A stretch of DNA of 64,000 bases from Metapseudomonas resinovorans DSM 21078 (GTDB lineage Bacteria > Pseudomonadota > Gammaproteobacteria > Pseudomonadales > Pseudomonadaceae): positions 59,015-123,014 of the forward strand of contig NZ_AUIE01000023.1 in assembly GCF_000423545.1 (NCBI RefSeq), in the 5' to 3' direction. Within the stretch, counting starts at the first letter, position 1; each line of letters starts with the position of its first letter. The translations under genes were made by a program, and so were the position numbers. This document shows, one piece after another, positions 18,294 through 26,930 of the stretch. The notes below the pieces were generated by a model. The model was not told where the DNA came from. It searched no databases and saw only the letters and a program-made list of their open reading frames with translations.

Positions 18294-18464
18294 ATGTCCG
18301 ATACACCGACAAGCCGATCGAGATCGCAGCTGGACGAGCAGACGCAAGCATTCCTGTCAAAGGGCGGCGAGATCAAGGAAATACCCACCGGAGCAACCGG
18401 GTGGAACGCCGACCGCAAGAAGACGCAATGGACCAAGGCGCAGACGAAGAAGCCCGATGCGTGA
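18294..18464 (+). CDS. 56-residue conserved hypothetical protein
   Basis: Starts at ATG 18294 (MSDTPTSRSRSQLDEQTQAFL) with AAGGTGA 8 nt upstream. Highly polar, no signal or membrane segment, C-terminus basic (NADRKKTQWTKAQTKKPDA). It is followed after 26 bp by a textbook terminator, which supports it being a real monocistronic gene. The GGEIKEIPTGATGW stretch looks familiar from small pseudomonad proteins, but no function is known to me. Confidence 0.75.
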   Translation: MSDTPTSRSRSQLDEQTQAFLSKGGEIKEIPTGATGWNADRKKTQWTKAQTKKPDA

Positions 18465-18490
18465 ATCGGGGCACGCTGCCCGCAACGACC

Positions 18491-18514
18491 AAGCCCGCTG
18501 AAGCGGGCTTTTTT
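18491..18514 (+). terminator. Intrinsic terminator after the 56-residue protein
   Basis: AAGCCCGC / GCGGGCTT stem (18491-18498 and 18503-18510) with a TGAA tetraloop and a TTTTTT tail running to 18514. Confidence 0.92.
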
Positions 18515-18746
18515 ATAGGTTGAACGACCGGTCGCGTCGCAAGGCAACCAGCGGGCAAGAAATCTCGACCTTGTTTGACCAATGGAACAATTTGCTGCAA
18601 ACCAGCGACCCGCACCAGGTTGTCGCCAACTACGCTCGCAGTGCCTCAACCAGCCAATCGCAGAAACCGCCGGTGAGCGGGTCGCCCTCGCTGTCGCGAT
18701 GCTCCCAGCTCCAGTTCGGACCTCGCACCGTCTGTTCCGCAAGCGG

Positions 18747-19055
18747 CACCAACTGGCCGCCACCGACGCCGATGGGCGCAAGCTGGTGGTCCACACCTTG
18801 CCGCCGCCGCTGCGCGTGCGCAGCAATCAGTACACCCGCAACAACCCGGATTTCGCGCCGGGATACATCAACTACCTGCCGATCAACGGCGCCGTGATCG
18901 TCCCGGAGTTTGGCGATGCCGCCGCCGACAAGTACTGCAAGGACCTGTTGGCCAGGCTGTATCCGGGCCGAGAGGTGGTGCAGGTGAACATCGATCCGAT
19001 TGCCGCCGGCGGTGGCGGCATCCATTGCGTGACCAAGAATCTTCCGCTCGCTTGA
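18747..19055 (+). pseudogene. aguA: Agmatine deiminase, C-terminal remnant
   Basis: From about 18750 the frame reads LAATDADGRKLVVHTLPPP...NNPDFAPGYINYLPINGAVIVPEFG...AAGGGGIHCVTKNLPLA then stop. This is the C-terminal quarter of agmatine deiminases/peptidyl-arginine-deiminase-like enzymes, including the GGGGIHC motif with the active-site Cys. The enzymes are normally around 365 residues; the upstream two thirds, including the other catalytic residues, are missing, and the frame before 18747 is unrelated. A 5'-truncated pseudogene is the best explanation. Genuine AguA normally lies beside aguB, which is absent here. Confidence 0.8.
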
Positions 19056-19187
19056 GGTTCGCGGTTCGGTCTGACCTGAGGTGCATCCGGCTACCGGCCA
19101 GGGGCCGGCCGCGTGCTGGTCGCCGCGATGTCCCTTGCCTTGCCGGTCGTCCAGTCAACGGCGACAGCGAGCGAGTTCGCGGTGAAT

Positions 19188-19201
19188 TTGATGCATATCA
19201 A
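19188..19201 (+). promoter_or_regulatory. Anr/FNR box upstream of the usp operon
   Basis: TTGATGCATATCAA is a perfect match to the FNR/Anr consensus TTGAT-N4-ATCAA. It is centred at 19194.5; a class II start would fall near 19236, 100 bp ahead of the usp start codon. It is the only strong regulatory signal in the 19056-19335 gap and suggests oxygen-limited induction of the genes that follow. Confidence 0.8.
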
Positions 19202-19335
19202 CTCGGGCCGGCTCGGCTGGCAGCATGTTTTACCCATACAGGGCAGTGCCAATCTCCAGCTCCGAGTTCTTGCAGGCTGAGTCTGGAATCGAAAGAACCG
19301 TCGGGCGGCAATCAACAGAGCCCCTGGAGGATTCC

Positions 19336-20244
19336 ATGAGCGTGTATCACCGCTTGCTGCTGATTCTAGCGCCTGGGCCGGGTCCATCTTCTGCACTGAA
19401 TCGGGCGGCTGCCCTGGCTGAAGCCAGCGGTGCCGCGATCCATATCGTGACCTGTGGCAGCCCCTATGCCGCTTTATGGCTGATGGACAGGGTGGTTCAG
19501 GAACGCCTGCATGTCGAGTTCATCAAAAGCCAGGAGTCGCGCTTGCGAGAGGTCGCCGAGCAGTTGCGCGCCCGAGGTATCCAGGCCACCACGGAAGTGC
19601 TCTGGACCGAGGACCCCTTGGATGAGCTGCTTCGCCATGTAGAAGAACTGCCTGCGGACCTGGTGATCAAGGACACCTTTCGCGAGCCAGCGCTCCAGCG
19701 GGCCTTCATGACGCCGCTGGACTGGCAGTTGTTGCGTGAGTGCCCGGTGCCGTTGCACCTGGTGTCGTTCGCGGAACACCCGCTGCCGTGGAAAGTGGCT
19801 GCCGCGGTAGACCTTTCCACGCCAGCTGGCGAGATGGACCCCCTCGATGAACGAATTCTCGCGGCAGCCCGCGACCTGGCCCTGCAATGCAATGCCGAGT
19901 TGCACCTGTTGCATGCCTACGAGCATTCATCCGGCTACCCGGTATACGGCACCGACACGCTGGAGTGGCCTTCGGCGCGTGAGCGCGAGTTGAACAGGCA
20001 GCGGCGCGCCAGCTTCGACGCGCTGGCCGATCGCTTCGGCGTTCCGAACGACCGCCGGCACCTGGTGCTGGGTACACCGCTGCGGGTCATTGCCGACTTC
20101 ACGCGGCAAGCCGGCATGGATGTGGTGGTGATGGGAACCCTGACCCACAAGGGGCTGGAAAAGGTACTGGGCAGCACGACCGAGCACGCTCTTTACCAGG
20201 TCGCCAGCAGCATCTTCGCCATCAGGCCGCCTGTCGAAAGGTGA
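19336..20244 (+). CDS. Universal stress protein, tandem UspA domains
   Basis: 302 residues from ATG 19336 (CTGGAGG 8 nt upstream). The first Usp domain begins MSVYHRLLLILAPGP. The second runs from WKVAAAVDLSTPAGEMDPLDERILAAARDLA to the end and contains the G-2x-G-9x-G-(S/T)-like ATP loop MGTLTHKGLEKVLGSTTEHAL. Tandem-domain Usps of this type are typical Anr-induced survival proteins in pseudomonads. Here a perfect Anr box lies 135 bp upstream. It heads a same-strand run through the phosphoribosyltransferase and hydrolase genes. Confidence 0.9.
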   Translation: MSVYHRLLLILAPGPGPSSALNRAAALAEASGAAIHIVTCGSPYAALWLMDRVVQERLHVEFIKSQESRLREVAEQLRARGIQATTEVLWTEDPLDELLRHVEELPADLVIKDTFREPALQRAFMTPLDWQLLRECPVPLHLVSFAEHPLPWKVAAAVDLSTPAGEMDPLDERILAAARDLALQCNAELHLLHAYEHSSGYPVYGTDTLEWPSARERELNRQRRASFDALADRFGVPNDRRHLVLGTPLRVIADFTRQAGMDVVVMGTLTHKGLEKVLGSTTEHALYQVASSIFAIRPPVER

Positions 20245-20328
20245 GGCTGGCCGAACCAGACGGTGTTGCGAGGGGCGCTCGCCCATGCACTGCCGGGCGC
20301 GTCGTTAACCAGGTTGGAGGCTTGACTG

Positions 20329-21012
20329 ATGTTGTGTTCCGGTTCGATACAAATCCCCATCCGTGATCGAGTGGCTGCGGGCCAGGCGCTCGTGCCGCTG
20401 CTGTCGGATTACCGATGCAGGTCAGACGCCATTGTGCTGGCCTTGCCGCGCGGTGGCGTCCCCGTGGCCTACGAGGTTGCCACGGCGCTGGAGCTGCCCC
20501 TGGACCTGATGCTCGTACGCAAGCTGGGTGTTCCGGCGCATCGGGAGTTGGCCATGGGCGCTATCGCCAGCGGTGGCGTGCGGGTGGTCAATCGCGACGT
20601 AGTGAGCATGCACGGCATCGACGACGCCACGCTGGATGCGGAAGTGGCGCGTGAGTCTCTGGAACTGCAGCGCCGTGAGCAGGCCTATCGCGGTATGCGC
20701 CCCGCGCCTGACCTGCGTGAGCGCGTGGTGATCCTGGTGGATGACGGCCTGGCGACCGGCGCCACCATGCTGGCTGCGGTACGCGCGGCCCGGCAACAGG
20801 GCGCTGCACGGATAGTGGTGGCCGTACCGGTGGGACCGGATGACACGGTAGCCGAGTTGCAGGAGGAGGCCGACGAGGTGATCTGTCCCTTCCAGCCCGA
20901 GTGGTTCACGGCGATCGGCCGCTGGTATGTGGACTTCTGCCAGGTCATGGACCAGACGGTGATCGACCTGCTGCAGCGAGCCTGGCGCCTCGAGCAGCAA
21001 CGACAGGGCTGA
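20329..21012 (+). CDS. Phosphoribosyltransferase-family protein
   Basis: 227 residues; GGAGG 8 nt before ATG 20329. The PRTase PRPP-binding loop is intact (VVILVDDGLATGATM), and ALPRGGVPVAYEVATALELPLDLMLVRKLGVPAHRELAMGA is the typical N-terminal half of this uncharacterised PRTase group. It is often found beside or fused to a dienelactone-hydrolase-like enzyme, which is exactly the next gene. The acceptor base is unknown. It probably shares the Anr-controlled usp transcript (84 bp gap). Confidence 0.87.
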   Translation: MLCSGSIQIPIRDRVAAGQALVPLLSDYRCRSDAIVLALPRGGVPVAYEVATALELPLDLMLVRKLGVPAHRELAMGAIASGGVRVVNRDVVSMHGIDDATLDAEVARESLELQRREQAYRGMRPAPDLRERVVILVDDGLATGATMLAAVRAARQQGAARIVVAVPVGPDDTVAELQEEADEVICPFQPEWFTAIGRWYVDFCQVMDQTVIDLLQRAWRLEQQRQG

Positions 21013-21029
21013 ATGCCCGGAGGTGCTCC

Positions 21030-21698
21030 ATGCTTCAGCGTCGACCCCAGTACATTGAATTGGCGGATGTGCAGTTGTCCGGTGACCTGTTGTTGCCGCC
21101 CGCCGCCACGGGCCTGGTGGTGTTCGTGCATGGCAGCGGAAGCAGTCGCTTGAGCCCACGAAACCAGCAGGTTGCCCAGTACTTGAGCGAGCGGGGCTTC
21201 GCCACGCTGTTGTTCGATCTGCTTACCGAGCGGGAACAGCGCCGCGACCGGGTGACCTGTGAGCTGCGGTTCGACATCCCGCTGCTGACTGGCCGGCTTG
21301 TGGGTGTCCTCGACTGGCTGTCGGTGCAACCGGAGTTGCGCCGGCTGGCGGTCGGCCTGTTCGGTGCCAGTACCGGCGCGGCTGCAGCCTTGTCGGCTGC
21401 GGTTGAGCGGCCGGCGAATGTGCAGGCGATCGTCAGTCGCGGCGGCCGCACCGATCTGGCCGAAGAGGCGCTTGGCCGTGTTCGCGCGCCTACCCTGCAG
21501 ATCGTAGGGGACCATGATCTTCACGTGTTGGGACTGAATCGAAAAGTGTGCCGAGCCCTGTCCTGCGAGCAGCAACTGGAGGTGGTTGCAGGCGCTTCGC
21601 ACCTGTTCGAGGAGGCTGGCACGCTGCAGGAAGTCGCCCGCCTGGCGGGCGACTGGTTCGAGGCACATCTGGGCGAAGCAACGCGTGCGAGCGCCTAG
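21030..21698 (+). CDS. Dienelactone-hydrolase-like alpha/beta hydrolase
   Basis: 222 residues from ATG 21030 (CGGAGG 7 nt upstream; an earlier open frame from 20901 overlaps the PRTase gene and is not protein-like). VVFVHGSGSSRLSPRNQQVAQYL, the elbow GLFGASTGAAAAL and the acid/His loops LQIVGDHDLHVLGL and VVAGASHLFEEAG are in family order. The elbow Ser in GASTGA is the expected nucleophile. It lies 17 bp after its usual PRTase partner. Confidence 0.85.
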   Translation: MLQRRPQYIELADVQLSGDLLLPPAATGLVVFVHGSGSSRLSPRNQQVAQYLSERGFATLLFDLLTEREQRRDRVTCELRFDIPLLTGRLVGVLDWLSVQPELRRLAVGLFGASTGAAAALSAAVERPANVQAIVSRGGRTDLAEEALGRVRAPTLQIVGDHDLHVLGLNRKVCRALSCEQQLEVVAGASHLFEEAGTLQEVARLAGDWFEAHLGEATRASA

Positions 21699-21761
21699 CC
21701 AACCGGTAGCGCCCACCTCCGACAGGTTCCAACGGCAGCATTCTTGAAGGGGCAGGGTGCC

Positions 21762-23519
21762 ATGCGTCCAGGCATTATCGAAAAGGTCACGAACGAGCTT
21801 CGGGTAACCCCGAACTGGCAGGACAGCGTGCAGGCGCGGGCGGCGTTCTCCTGGAACAATGAGGCGAGCGCCCTGGCCGGCCTGCCCGATGGCGGACTCA
21901 ACCTGACGTTCGAGGCGGTCGACCGGCATGCCCGCGGTCCGCAGCCGGACCGAGTGGCGTTGCGTTTGCTGGACCGGGCAGGCCAGGCAAGCGACATCAG
22001 TTACCGAGACCTGAGCTTGCAGACCAACCGCTTCGCGCACCTGTTGCGGGGCCTTGGCGTTAGCGCAGGCGAGCGCCTGTTCGTGCTTTGCGAGCGCAGC
22101 CTCGAACTGTACCTGGGGGTGCTGGGCGGCTTGAAACAGGGCTGTGTGGTTTCGCCGCTGTTCTCAGCGTTCGGGCCGGAACCCATCGCGACCCGCATGC
22201 GCCTGGGCGACGGCAGCATCCTGGTGACCAGCGAGGCGTTGTACCGGCGCAAGGTGGCTGGCATTCGCAGTGGTTTGCCGTCGCTCAGGCATGTGTTGCT
22301 GTTCGGCGTCCCTGAGGGCGAGCCGATGCCCGAAGGCACGCTGGACCTTCACGCCCTGCTGGCCGAGGCCGACGACAGCTTCACCATGGCTGCCACCACG
22401 GCTGACAGTCCGTCCTTGCTGCATTTCACCAGCGGCACCACCGGTACGCCCAAGGGCGCGCTGCACGTTCACGGCGCCGCTGTGACGCACTATGTCACCG
22501 GCAAGTACGCGCTGGACCTGCACCCCGACGACATCTACTGGTGCAGCGCCGACCCCGGCTGGGTCACGGGCACCTCCTACGGCATCCTCGCGCCTTTGAT
22601 GCTCGGTGTGACCAGCATCGTCGATTGCGCCGAGTTCGATGCCGAGCGCTGGTACCAGATACTCGAACGGCAGCGTGTCAGCGTCTGGTACACCGCCCCC
22701 ACGGCCATCCGCATGTTGATGAAGGCCGGCACCGCGCTGGCCGCTGCCCACCGCTTTCCGGCGCTGCGCTTCGTTGCCAGCGTCGGCGAGCCCTTGAATG
22801 CCGAGGCCGTCTGGTGGGGGCTTGAAGCGCTCGGCCAACCCATCCATGACAACTGGTGGCAGACCGAAACCGGCGGAATCATGGTGGCCAATACCGCCGG
22901 CATGGCCATCAAGCCTGGCTCCATGGGGAAACCGCTGCCGGGGGTAGAGGCGGCGATCGTTTCCATTGAGAACGGTCAACTGACGCTCCAGGGTGATGAT
23001 CAGGTCGGCGAACTGGCGTTGAAGAAGCCCTGGCCGGCTCTGTTCCGGGCCTATCTGGGCCAGGAAGAGCGCTACCGGCGCTGCTTCGCCGGGGAGTGGT
23101 ACCTCAGCGGCGACCTGGCCCGGCGGGACCGCGACGGCTACTACTGGTTCGTGGGTCGAAATGACGATGTGATCAAGTCCGCCGGGCACCTGATCGGCCC
23201 CTTCGAAGTGGAAAGTGTGCTGATGGAACTGCCGGCCGTGGCGGAGGCCGCGGTGATCGGCAAGCCCGACCCGCTGGTGGGGGAGACGGTCAAGGCCTTC
23301 GTCTCGCTCAAGGGCGGGTATATCGCCAGCCCGGTCCTGCATGACGAACTGCTGGGGCACGCGCGCAAACGCCTCGGGGCTGCGGTGGCTCCCAAAGAGC
23401 TGGAGTTCGTTGCGAGCCTGCCGCACACGCGCAGCGGAAAACTCATGCGGCGGCTGCTCAAGGCCCGTGAACTCGGCCTGCCGGAAGGCGATCTCTCGAC
23501 CTTGGAGAATCCGTCATGA
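21762..23519 (+). CDS. Acetyl-CoA-synthetase-like AMP-forming acyl-CoA ligase
   Basis: 585 residues from ATG 21762. ANL-superfamily motifs are complete: [18 protein letters not shown] (P-loop), [10 protein letters not shown], the [38 protein letters not shown] hinge region, and the C-terminal [11 protein letters not shown] with the catalytic, acetylation-prone Lys. Length and style resemble the shorter AcsA type rather than the 650-residue Acs. Its stop overlaps the E1 alpha start (ATGA), so acetate or propionate activation is tied to the PDH-like complex that follows. Confidence 0.87.
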   Translation: MRPGIIEKVTNELRVTPNWQDSVQARAAFSWNNEASALAGLPDGGLNLTFEAVDRHARGPQPDRVALRLLDRAGQASDISYRDLSLQTNRFAHLLRGLGVSAGERLFVLCERSLELYLGVLGGLKQGCVVSPLFSAFGPEPIATRMRLGDGSILVTSEALYRRKVAGIRSGLPSLRHVLLFGVPEGEPMPEGTLDLHALLAEADDSFTMAATTADSPSLLHFTSGTTGTPKGALHVHGAAVTHYVTGKYALDLHPDDIYWCSADPGWVTGTSYGILAPLMLGVTSIVDCAEFDAERWYQILERQRVSVWYTAPTAIRMLMKAGTALAAAHRFPALRFVASVGEPLNAEAVWWGLEALGQPIHDNWWQTETGGIMVANTAGMAIKPGSMGKPLPGVEAAIVSIENGQLTLQGDDQVGELALKKPWPALFRAYLGQEERYRRCFAGEWYLSGDLARRDRDGYYWFVGRNDDVIKSAGHLIGPFEVESVLMELPAVAEAAVIGKPDPLVGETVKAFVSLKGGYIASPVLHDELLGHARKRLGAAVAPKELEFVASLPHTRSGKLMRRLLKARELGLPEGDLSTLENPS

Positions 23520-24505
23520 ACGTGCCCCCGGTGCCTTACCCGGCTGATTTCGCCTTGTGCCTGCTGCGCGACATGCTGCGCATCCGCCGCCTGGAAGAGC
23601 GCGCAGCCGAGCTGTACGGGGAGGGCAGTATTCGGGGTTTCCTGCACCTGTACATCGGGGAAGAAGCGGTAGCGGTTGGCGCATTGCATGCCCTGGGCAG
23701 CGACGACGCGGTGGTTGCGACCTACCGCGAGCATGGCCATGCCTTGCTCAAGGGGGTGCCCATGGGGGCGATCATGGCCGAGATGTTCGGCAAGCAGGAA
23801 GGCTGCTCACGGGGGCGTGGCGGTTCCATGCACCTGTTCGATGCGGGCGCGCGTTTCTTTGGGGGCAACGCCATCGTCGCCGGGGGCTTGCCGCTGACGG
23901 TGGGTTTGGCGCTGGCGGAGCGGATGCAGGGCGGCGGCCGTGTCAGCGCCTGCTTCTTTGGCGAGGGCGCCATGGCCGAGGGGGCATTCGCCGAGTCGAT
24001 GAACCTGGCCGCACTTTGGCAGTTGCCCGTGCTTTTCTGCTGTGAGAACAACCTGTACGCAATGGGCACAGCGCTGGCGCGCTCGCAATCCCAGCTGGAC
24101 CTCTGCGCCAAGGCGGCGGCATTCAAGGTTGCGGCCAGGGCCGTGGATGGCATGGATGTGGTCGCCGTGCACCAGGCCACCTGCGAAGCCGTTGCGGCTA
24201 TTCGCTCGGGTGGCGGGCCGTACTTCCTGGAGTTCCAGACGTACCGGTTTCGGCCGCACTCGATGTTCGACCCCGAGCTCTATCGCGACAAGGCCGAGGT
24301 GGAGCAGTGGAAAGCACGGGGGCCGATCCATACCTTCAGCGCCCGGCTGAAAGCGCAGGGCATGCTCGATGAGGCCGGTTTTCTCGCGCTTGCCGGCACG
24401 GTCGACCAGGAAGTGGAGGCAGCCGTGGCCTTTGCAGAGGCGGGAAGCCTTGAGCCTGCCACCGAGCTGATGCGTGATGTGTACACCCCTGAGGCGGCGC
24501 CATGA
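23516..24505 (+). CDS. Pyruvate/2-oxoacid dehydrogenase E1 alpha-like subunit
   Basis: 329 residues. The ThDP-binding motif is visible as [33 protein letters not shown], and [31 protein letters not shown] is the typical E1 alpha active-site region. Length suits the heterotetrameric (alpha2beta2) PDH and acetoin dehydrogenase E1 type, not the homodimeric AceE. It is coupled to the ligase upstream and E1 beta downstream by ATGA overlaps on both sides. In P. aeruginosa a comparable PA3415-3417 set exists. Confidence 0.9.
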   Translation: MNVPPVPYPADFALCLLRDMLRIRRLEERAAELYGEGSIRGFLHLYIGEEAVAVGALHALGSDDAVVATYREHGHALLKGVPMGAIMAEMFGKQEGCSRGRGGSMHLFDAGARFFGGNAIVAGGLPLTVGLALAERMQGGGRVSACFFGEGAMAEGAFAESMNLAALWQLPVLFCCENNLYAMGTALARSQSQLDLCAKAAAFKVAARAVDGMDVVAVHQATCEAVAAIRSGGGPYFLEFQTYRFRPHSMFDPELYRDKAEVEQWKARGPIHTFSARLKAQGMLDEAGFLALAGTVDQEVEAAVAFAEAGSLEPATELMRDVYTPEAAP

Positions 24506-25476
24506 GCCAGCCAACCACCTACCGCGCGGCGATACGCGAGGCCCTGCGCGATGCCCTGCAGCGCGACTCCAGGGTGTTCCTGATGGGCGAGGACGTGGGC
24601 CGCTACGGCGGTACCTACGCAGTGACCAAGGGCTTGCTGGAGGAGTTCGGCGCGGAGCGAATCCGTGATACGCCCCTGTCGGAGCTGACCTTCGTCGGCG
24701 CTGGAATCGGCGCAGCGCTGGGTGGCATGCGGCCGATCGTGGAGGTAATGACCGTCAACTTCAGCCTGTTGGCGCTGGACCCCTTGATGAATACAGCCGC
24801 GACCCTGCGGCATATGTCCGGCGGGCAATTTTCGGTGCCGCTGGTGCTGCGCATGGCGACCGGCGCCGGTCGCCAGTTGGCGGCGCAGCACTCCCATAGC
24901 CTGGAAGGCTGGTACGCGCACATCCCGGGCCTGAAGATACTCGCCCCGGCGACCCTCGAGGATGCTCGCGGCATGCTCTGGCCGGCGTTGCAGGACCCGG
25001 ACCCGGTCCTGATATTCGAACATGCCCAGTTGTACAACCTGGAAGGTGAATTGAATCCCGACGAACCCGTGGATATTCGTTCGGCAAAGGTGCGCCGGGC
25101 CGGGCGGGACCTGACGCTGATCAGCTACGGCGGAACCCTGCACAAGGCGCTGGCGGCGGCCGAGCAGTTGATGGGCGAAGGGATCGACGCCGAAGTGATC
25201 GATCTGCGTGTGCTTCGCCCTCTGGACGACGCGACGCTTCTGGCCTCGGTGCGCAAGACGCGCCGCGTGCTGGTGGTGGACGAAGGCTGGCGTAGCGGGA
25301 GCCTCTCTGCCGAGATCATCGCGCGGATCGTCGAGCAGGGCTTCTTCGAGCTGGATGCGGCGCCGGTGCGGGTATGCAGCGCCGAAGTACCCATTCCCTA
25401 CGCCAAGCACCTGGAGGACGCCGCGCTGCCCCAGGTAGCGGCTATCGTCGCCGCGGCGCATGGCATCTGTGGTTGA
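24502..25476 (+). CDS. Pyruvate/2-oxoacid dehydrogenase E1 beta-like subunit
   Basis: 324 residues. The family signature is present throughout: [21 protein letters not shown] near the N-terminus, [31 protein letters not shown], the [31 protein letters not shown] region, and the C-terminal transketolase domain ending in [15 protein letters not shown]. It starts four bases inside the E1 alpha stop. It forms the ThDP decarboxylase with E1 alpha. Confidence 0.9.
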   Translation: MSQPTTYRAAIREALRDALQRDSRVFLMGEDVGRYGGTYAVTKGLLEEFGAERIRDTPLSELTFVGAGIGAALGGMRPIVEVMTVNFSLLALDPLMNTAATLRHMSGGQFSVPLVLRMATGAGRQLAAQHSHSLEGWYAHIPGLKILAPATLEDARGMLWPALQDPDPVLIFEHAQLYNLEGELNPDEPVDIRSAKVRRAGRDLTLISYGGTLHKALAAAEQLMGEGIDAEVIDLRVLRPLDDATLLASVRKTRRVLVVDEGWRSGSLSAEIIARIVEQGFFELDAAPVRVCSAEVPIPYAKHLEDAALPQVAAIVAAAHGICG

Positions 25477-25512
25477 TCGCTTTGCGGCCCGCATCGGGCC
25501 AATGAGGTGTGG

Positions 25513-26652
25513 ATGATCGAGTTCAAACTGCCGTCGTTGGGCGCGGACATGGACCAGGGGACGTTGCTCGAGTGGCGGGTCAAGCCTGGCGACAAGGTTC
25601 GGCGGGGCCAGGTGGTCGCCGTCGTCGACACGGCCAAGGCGGCGGTGGATGTGGAGTGCTGGCACGACGGTGAGGTATTCCAGCTGCTCCTCGAGCCCGG
25701 CGGCAAGGTACCGGTCGGCACCTTGATCGCGACACTGCTGGAGGCGGGCGAATCCGCCGAAACCGCCCCGCGCAGGCCGGAACCGGAAGTCGCCGCTCCT
25801 GAGACCAACCAGCACCCGGCACCGACCCGGCACAAGGTGTCGCCGGCCGCACGTCGGCGCGCCGGTGAGCTTGGCATCGACCCGGACAGCTTGTCGGGGA
25901 GCGGACCTCACGGCGTCGTGTCGCTGGAGGACGTGGAGCGGGCCGCCACCGCCAACACGCCCGTCGACCGTGCCGCAGCCATGCGCCAGGCAATTGCCGA
26001 GTTGATGAGCCGATCCAAGCGTGAGATTCCGCACTACTACCTGTCGGAGACCATTTCCCTCGCAGCCTGCCTGGCGTGGTTGAGTACCTACAACGCCGCG
26101 AAACCGCCCCAGGAGCGCCTGCTGCCGGCAGCCATGCTGCTCAAGGCGGTCGCCCTGGCATTGCGCCGGCACCCGCAGTTCAACGGCTGCTGGAAGAACG
26201 GGGCGTTCCAGCCCACCGCGGGTACCCACCTGGGCGTTGCCATTGCGCTACGCCAGGGCGGGCTGGTCGCTCCGGTGCTGCAGAACGTGGCGGAAAAGGG
26301 CCTGGCGCAGGTGATGTTCGAACTCGGCGACCTGGTGGCGCGGGCGCGCAATGGCTCTTTGCGCAGTTCGGAGTTGGCGGAGGCGGGCCTGACGGTGACC
26401 CAGATGGGTGATCAGGGCGCGGAGTCCGTGTTCGGCGTGATCTATCCACCGCAGGTGGCATTGGTCGGTTTCGGCCGCATTTCGGAGCGGCCCTGGGTCG
26501 AGGACGGCAAGCTTTGTGTCAGACCCACCGTCGTGGCGAGTCTGGCGGCTGACCATCGGGCCAGTGACGGGCACGCTGGTGCCCGCTTCCTCGCTGAGAT
26601 CGAGCAACTGTTGCAGACACCCGAGCTGCTAGGGGGAACGAATGATGAATGA
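25513..26652 (+). CDS. 2-oxoacid dehydrogenase E2 (lipoyl acyltransferase)
   Basis: 379 residues from ATG 25513 with GAGG 5 nt upstream. One lipoyl domain (residues 1-78) carries the lipoylation lysine at Lys42 in VVDTAKAAVDVE, where DTAKA replaces the usual ETDKA. A subunit-binding domain follows (KVSPAARRRAGELGIDPDSLSGSGPHGVVSLEDV), then the catalytic domain with the DHRASDG active-site motif near residue 345. There is no E3 gene in the cluster, so E3 must be borrowed. The linker is short and Pro/Glu-rich. Confidence 0.9.
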   Translation: MIEFKLPSLGADMDQGTLLEWRVKPGDKVRRGQVVAVVDTAKAAVDVECWHDGEVFQLLLEPGGKVPVGTLIATLLEAGESAETAPRRPEPEVAAPETNQHPAPTRHKVSPAARRRAGELGIDPDSLSGSGPHGVVSLEDVERAATANTPVDRAAAMRQAIAELMSRSKREIPHYYLSETISLAACLAWLSTYNAAKPPQERLLPAAMLLKAVALALRRHPQFNGCWKNGAFQPTAGTHLGVAIALRQGGLVAPVLQNVAEKGLAQVMFELGDLVARARNGSLRSSELAEAGLTVTQMGDQGAESVFGVIYPPQVALVGFGRISERPWVEDGKLCVRPTVVASLAADHRASDGHAGARFLAEIEQLLQTPELLGGTNDE

Positions 26653-26890
26653 CGAGGAAATTCGCCGGCAGGTGCTGGACGCGCTGAAGACGGTTGCGCC
26701 CGAGATCGAACCGCAGTTACTGCGCGCTGATCGCTCCCTGCGCGAAGGCGTGGACCTGGACTCGATGGATTGGCTGCGGTTCCTCGGCATGCTGCATCAG
26801 GCCACCGGGGTGAGCATTCCGGAAACGGATTACCGGCAACTCGACAGCCTTGACGCATTGGTGGCCTATCTCGGCCAGCGGCTCCGCTGA
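26642..26890 (+). CDS. Free-standing acyl carrier protein
   Basis: 82 residues; overlaps the E2 gene by 11 bp (start ATG 26642 or 26645). Four-helix ACP layout with the phosphopantetheine attachment Ser41 in VDLDSMDWLRF. Met after Ser and hydrophobic flanks are as in type II ACPs of specialised pathways, not fatty-acid AcpP (which has DSLDTVE). Its position at the end of the ligase-E1-E2 operon suggests it takes part in the same reaction series, possibly as an acyl acceptor. Confidence 0.85.
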   Translation: MMNDEEIRRQVLDALKTVAPEIEPQLLRADRSLREGVDLDSMDWLRFLGMLHQATGVSIPETDYRQLDSLDALVAYLGQRLR

Positions 26891-26930
26891 GGGCTGACCT
26901 CGATGAGCGGGGACACATGCGAGCCTGGTC

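Noticed and set aside
18630..18727. Minus-strand stretch reading GPNWSWEHRDSEGDPLTGG and FCDWLVEAL
   Set aside because: It looks protein-like and might be the tail of another decayed gene, but it is too short and I cannot name a family.
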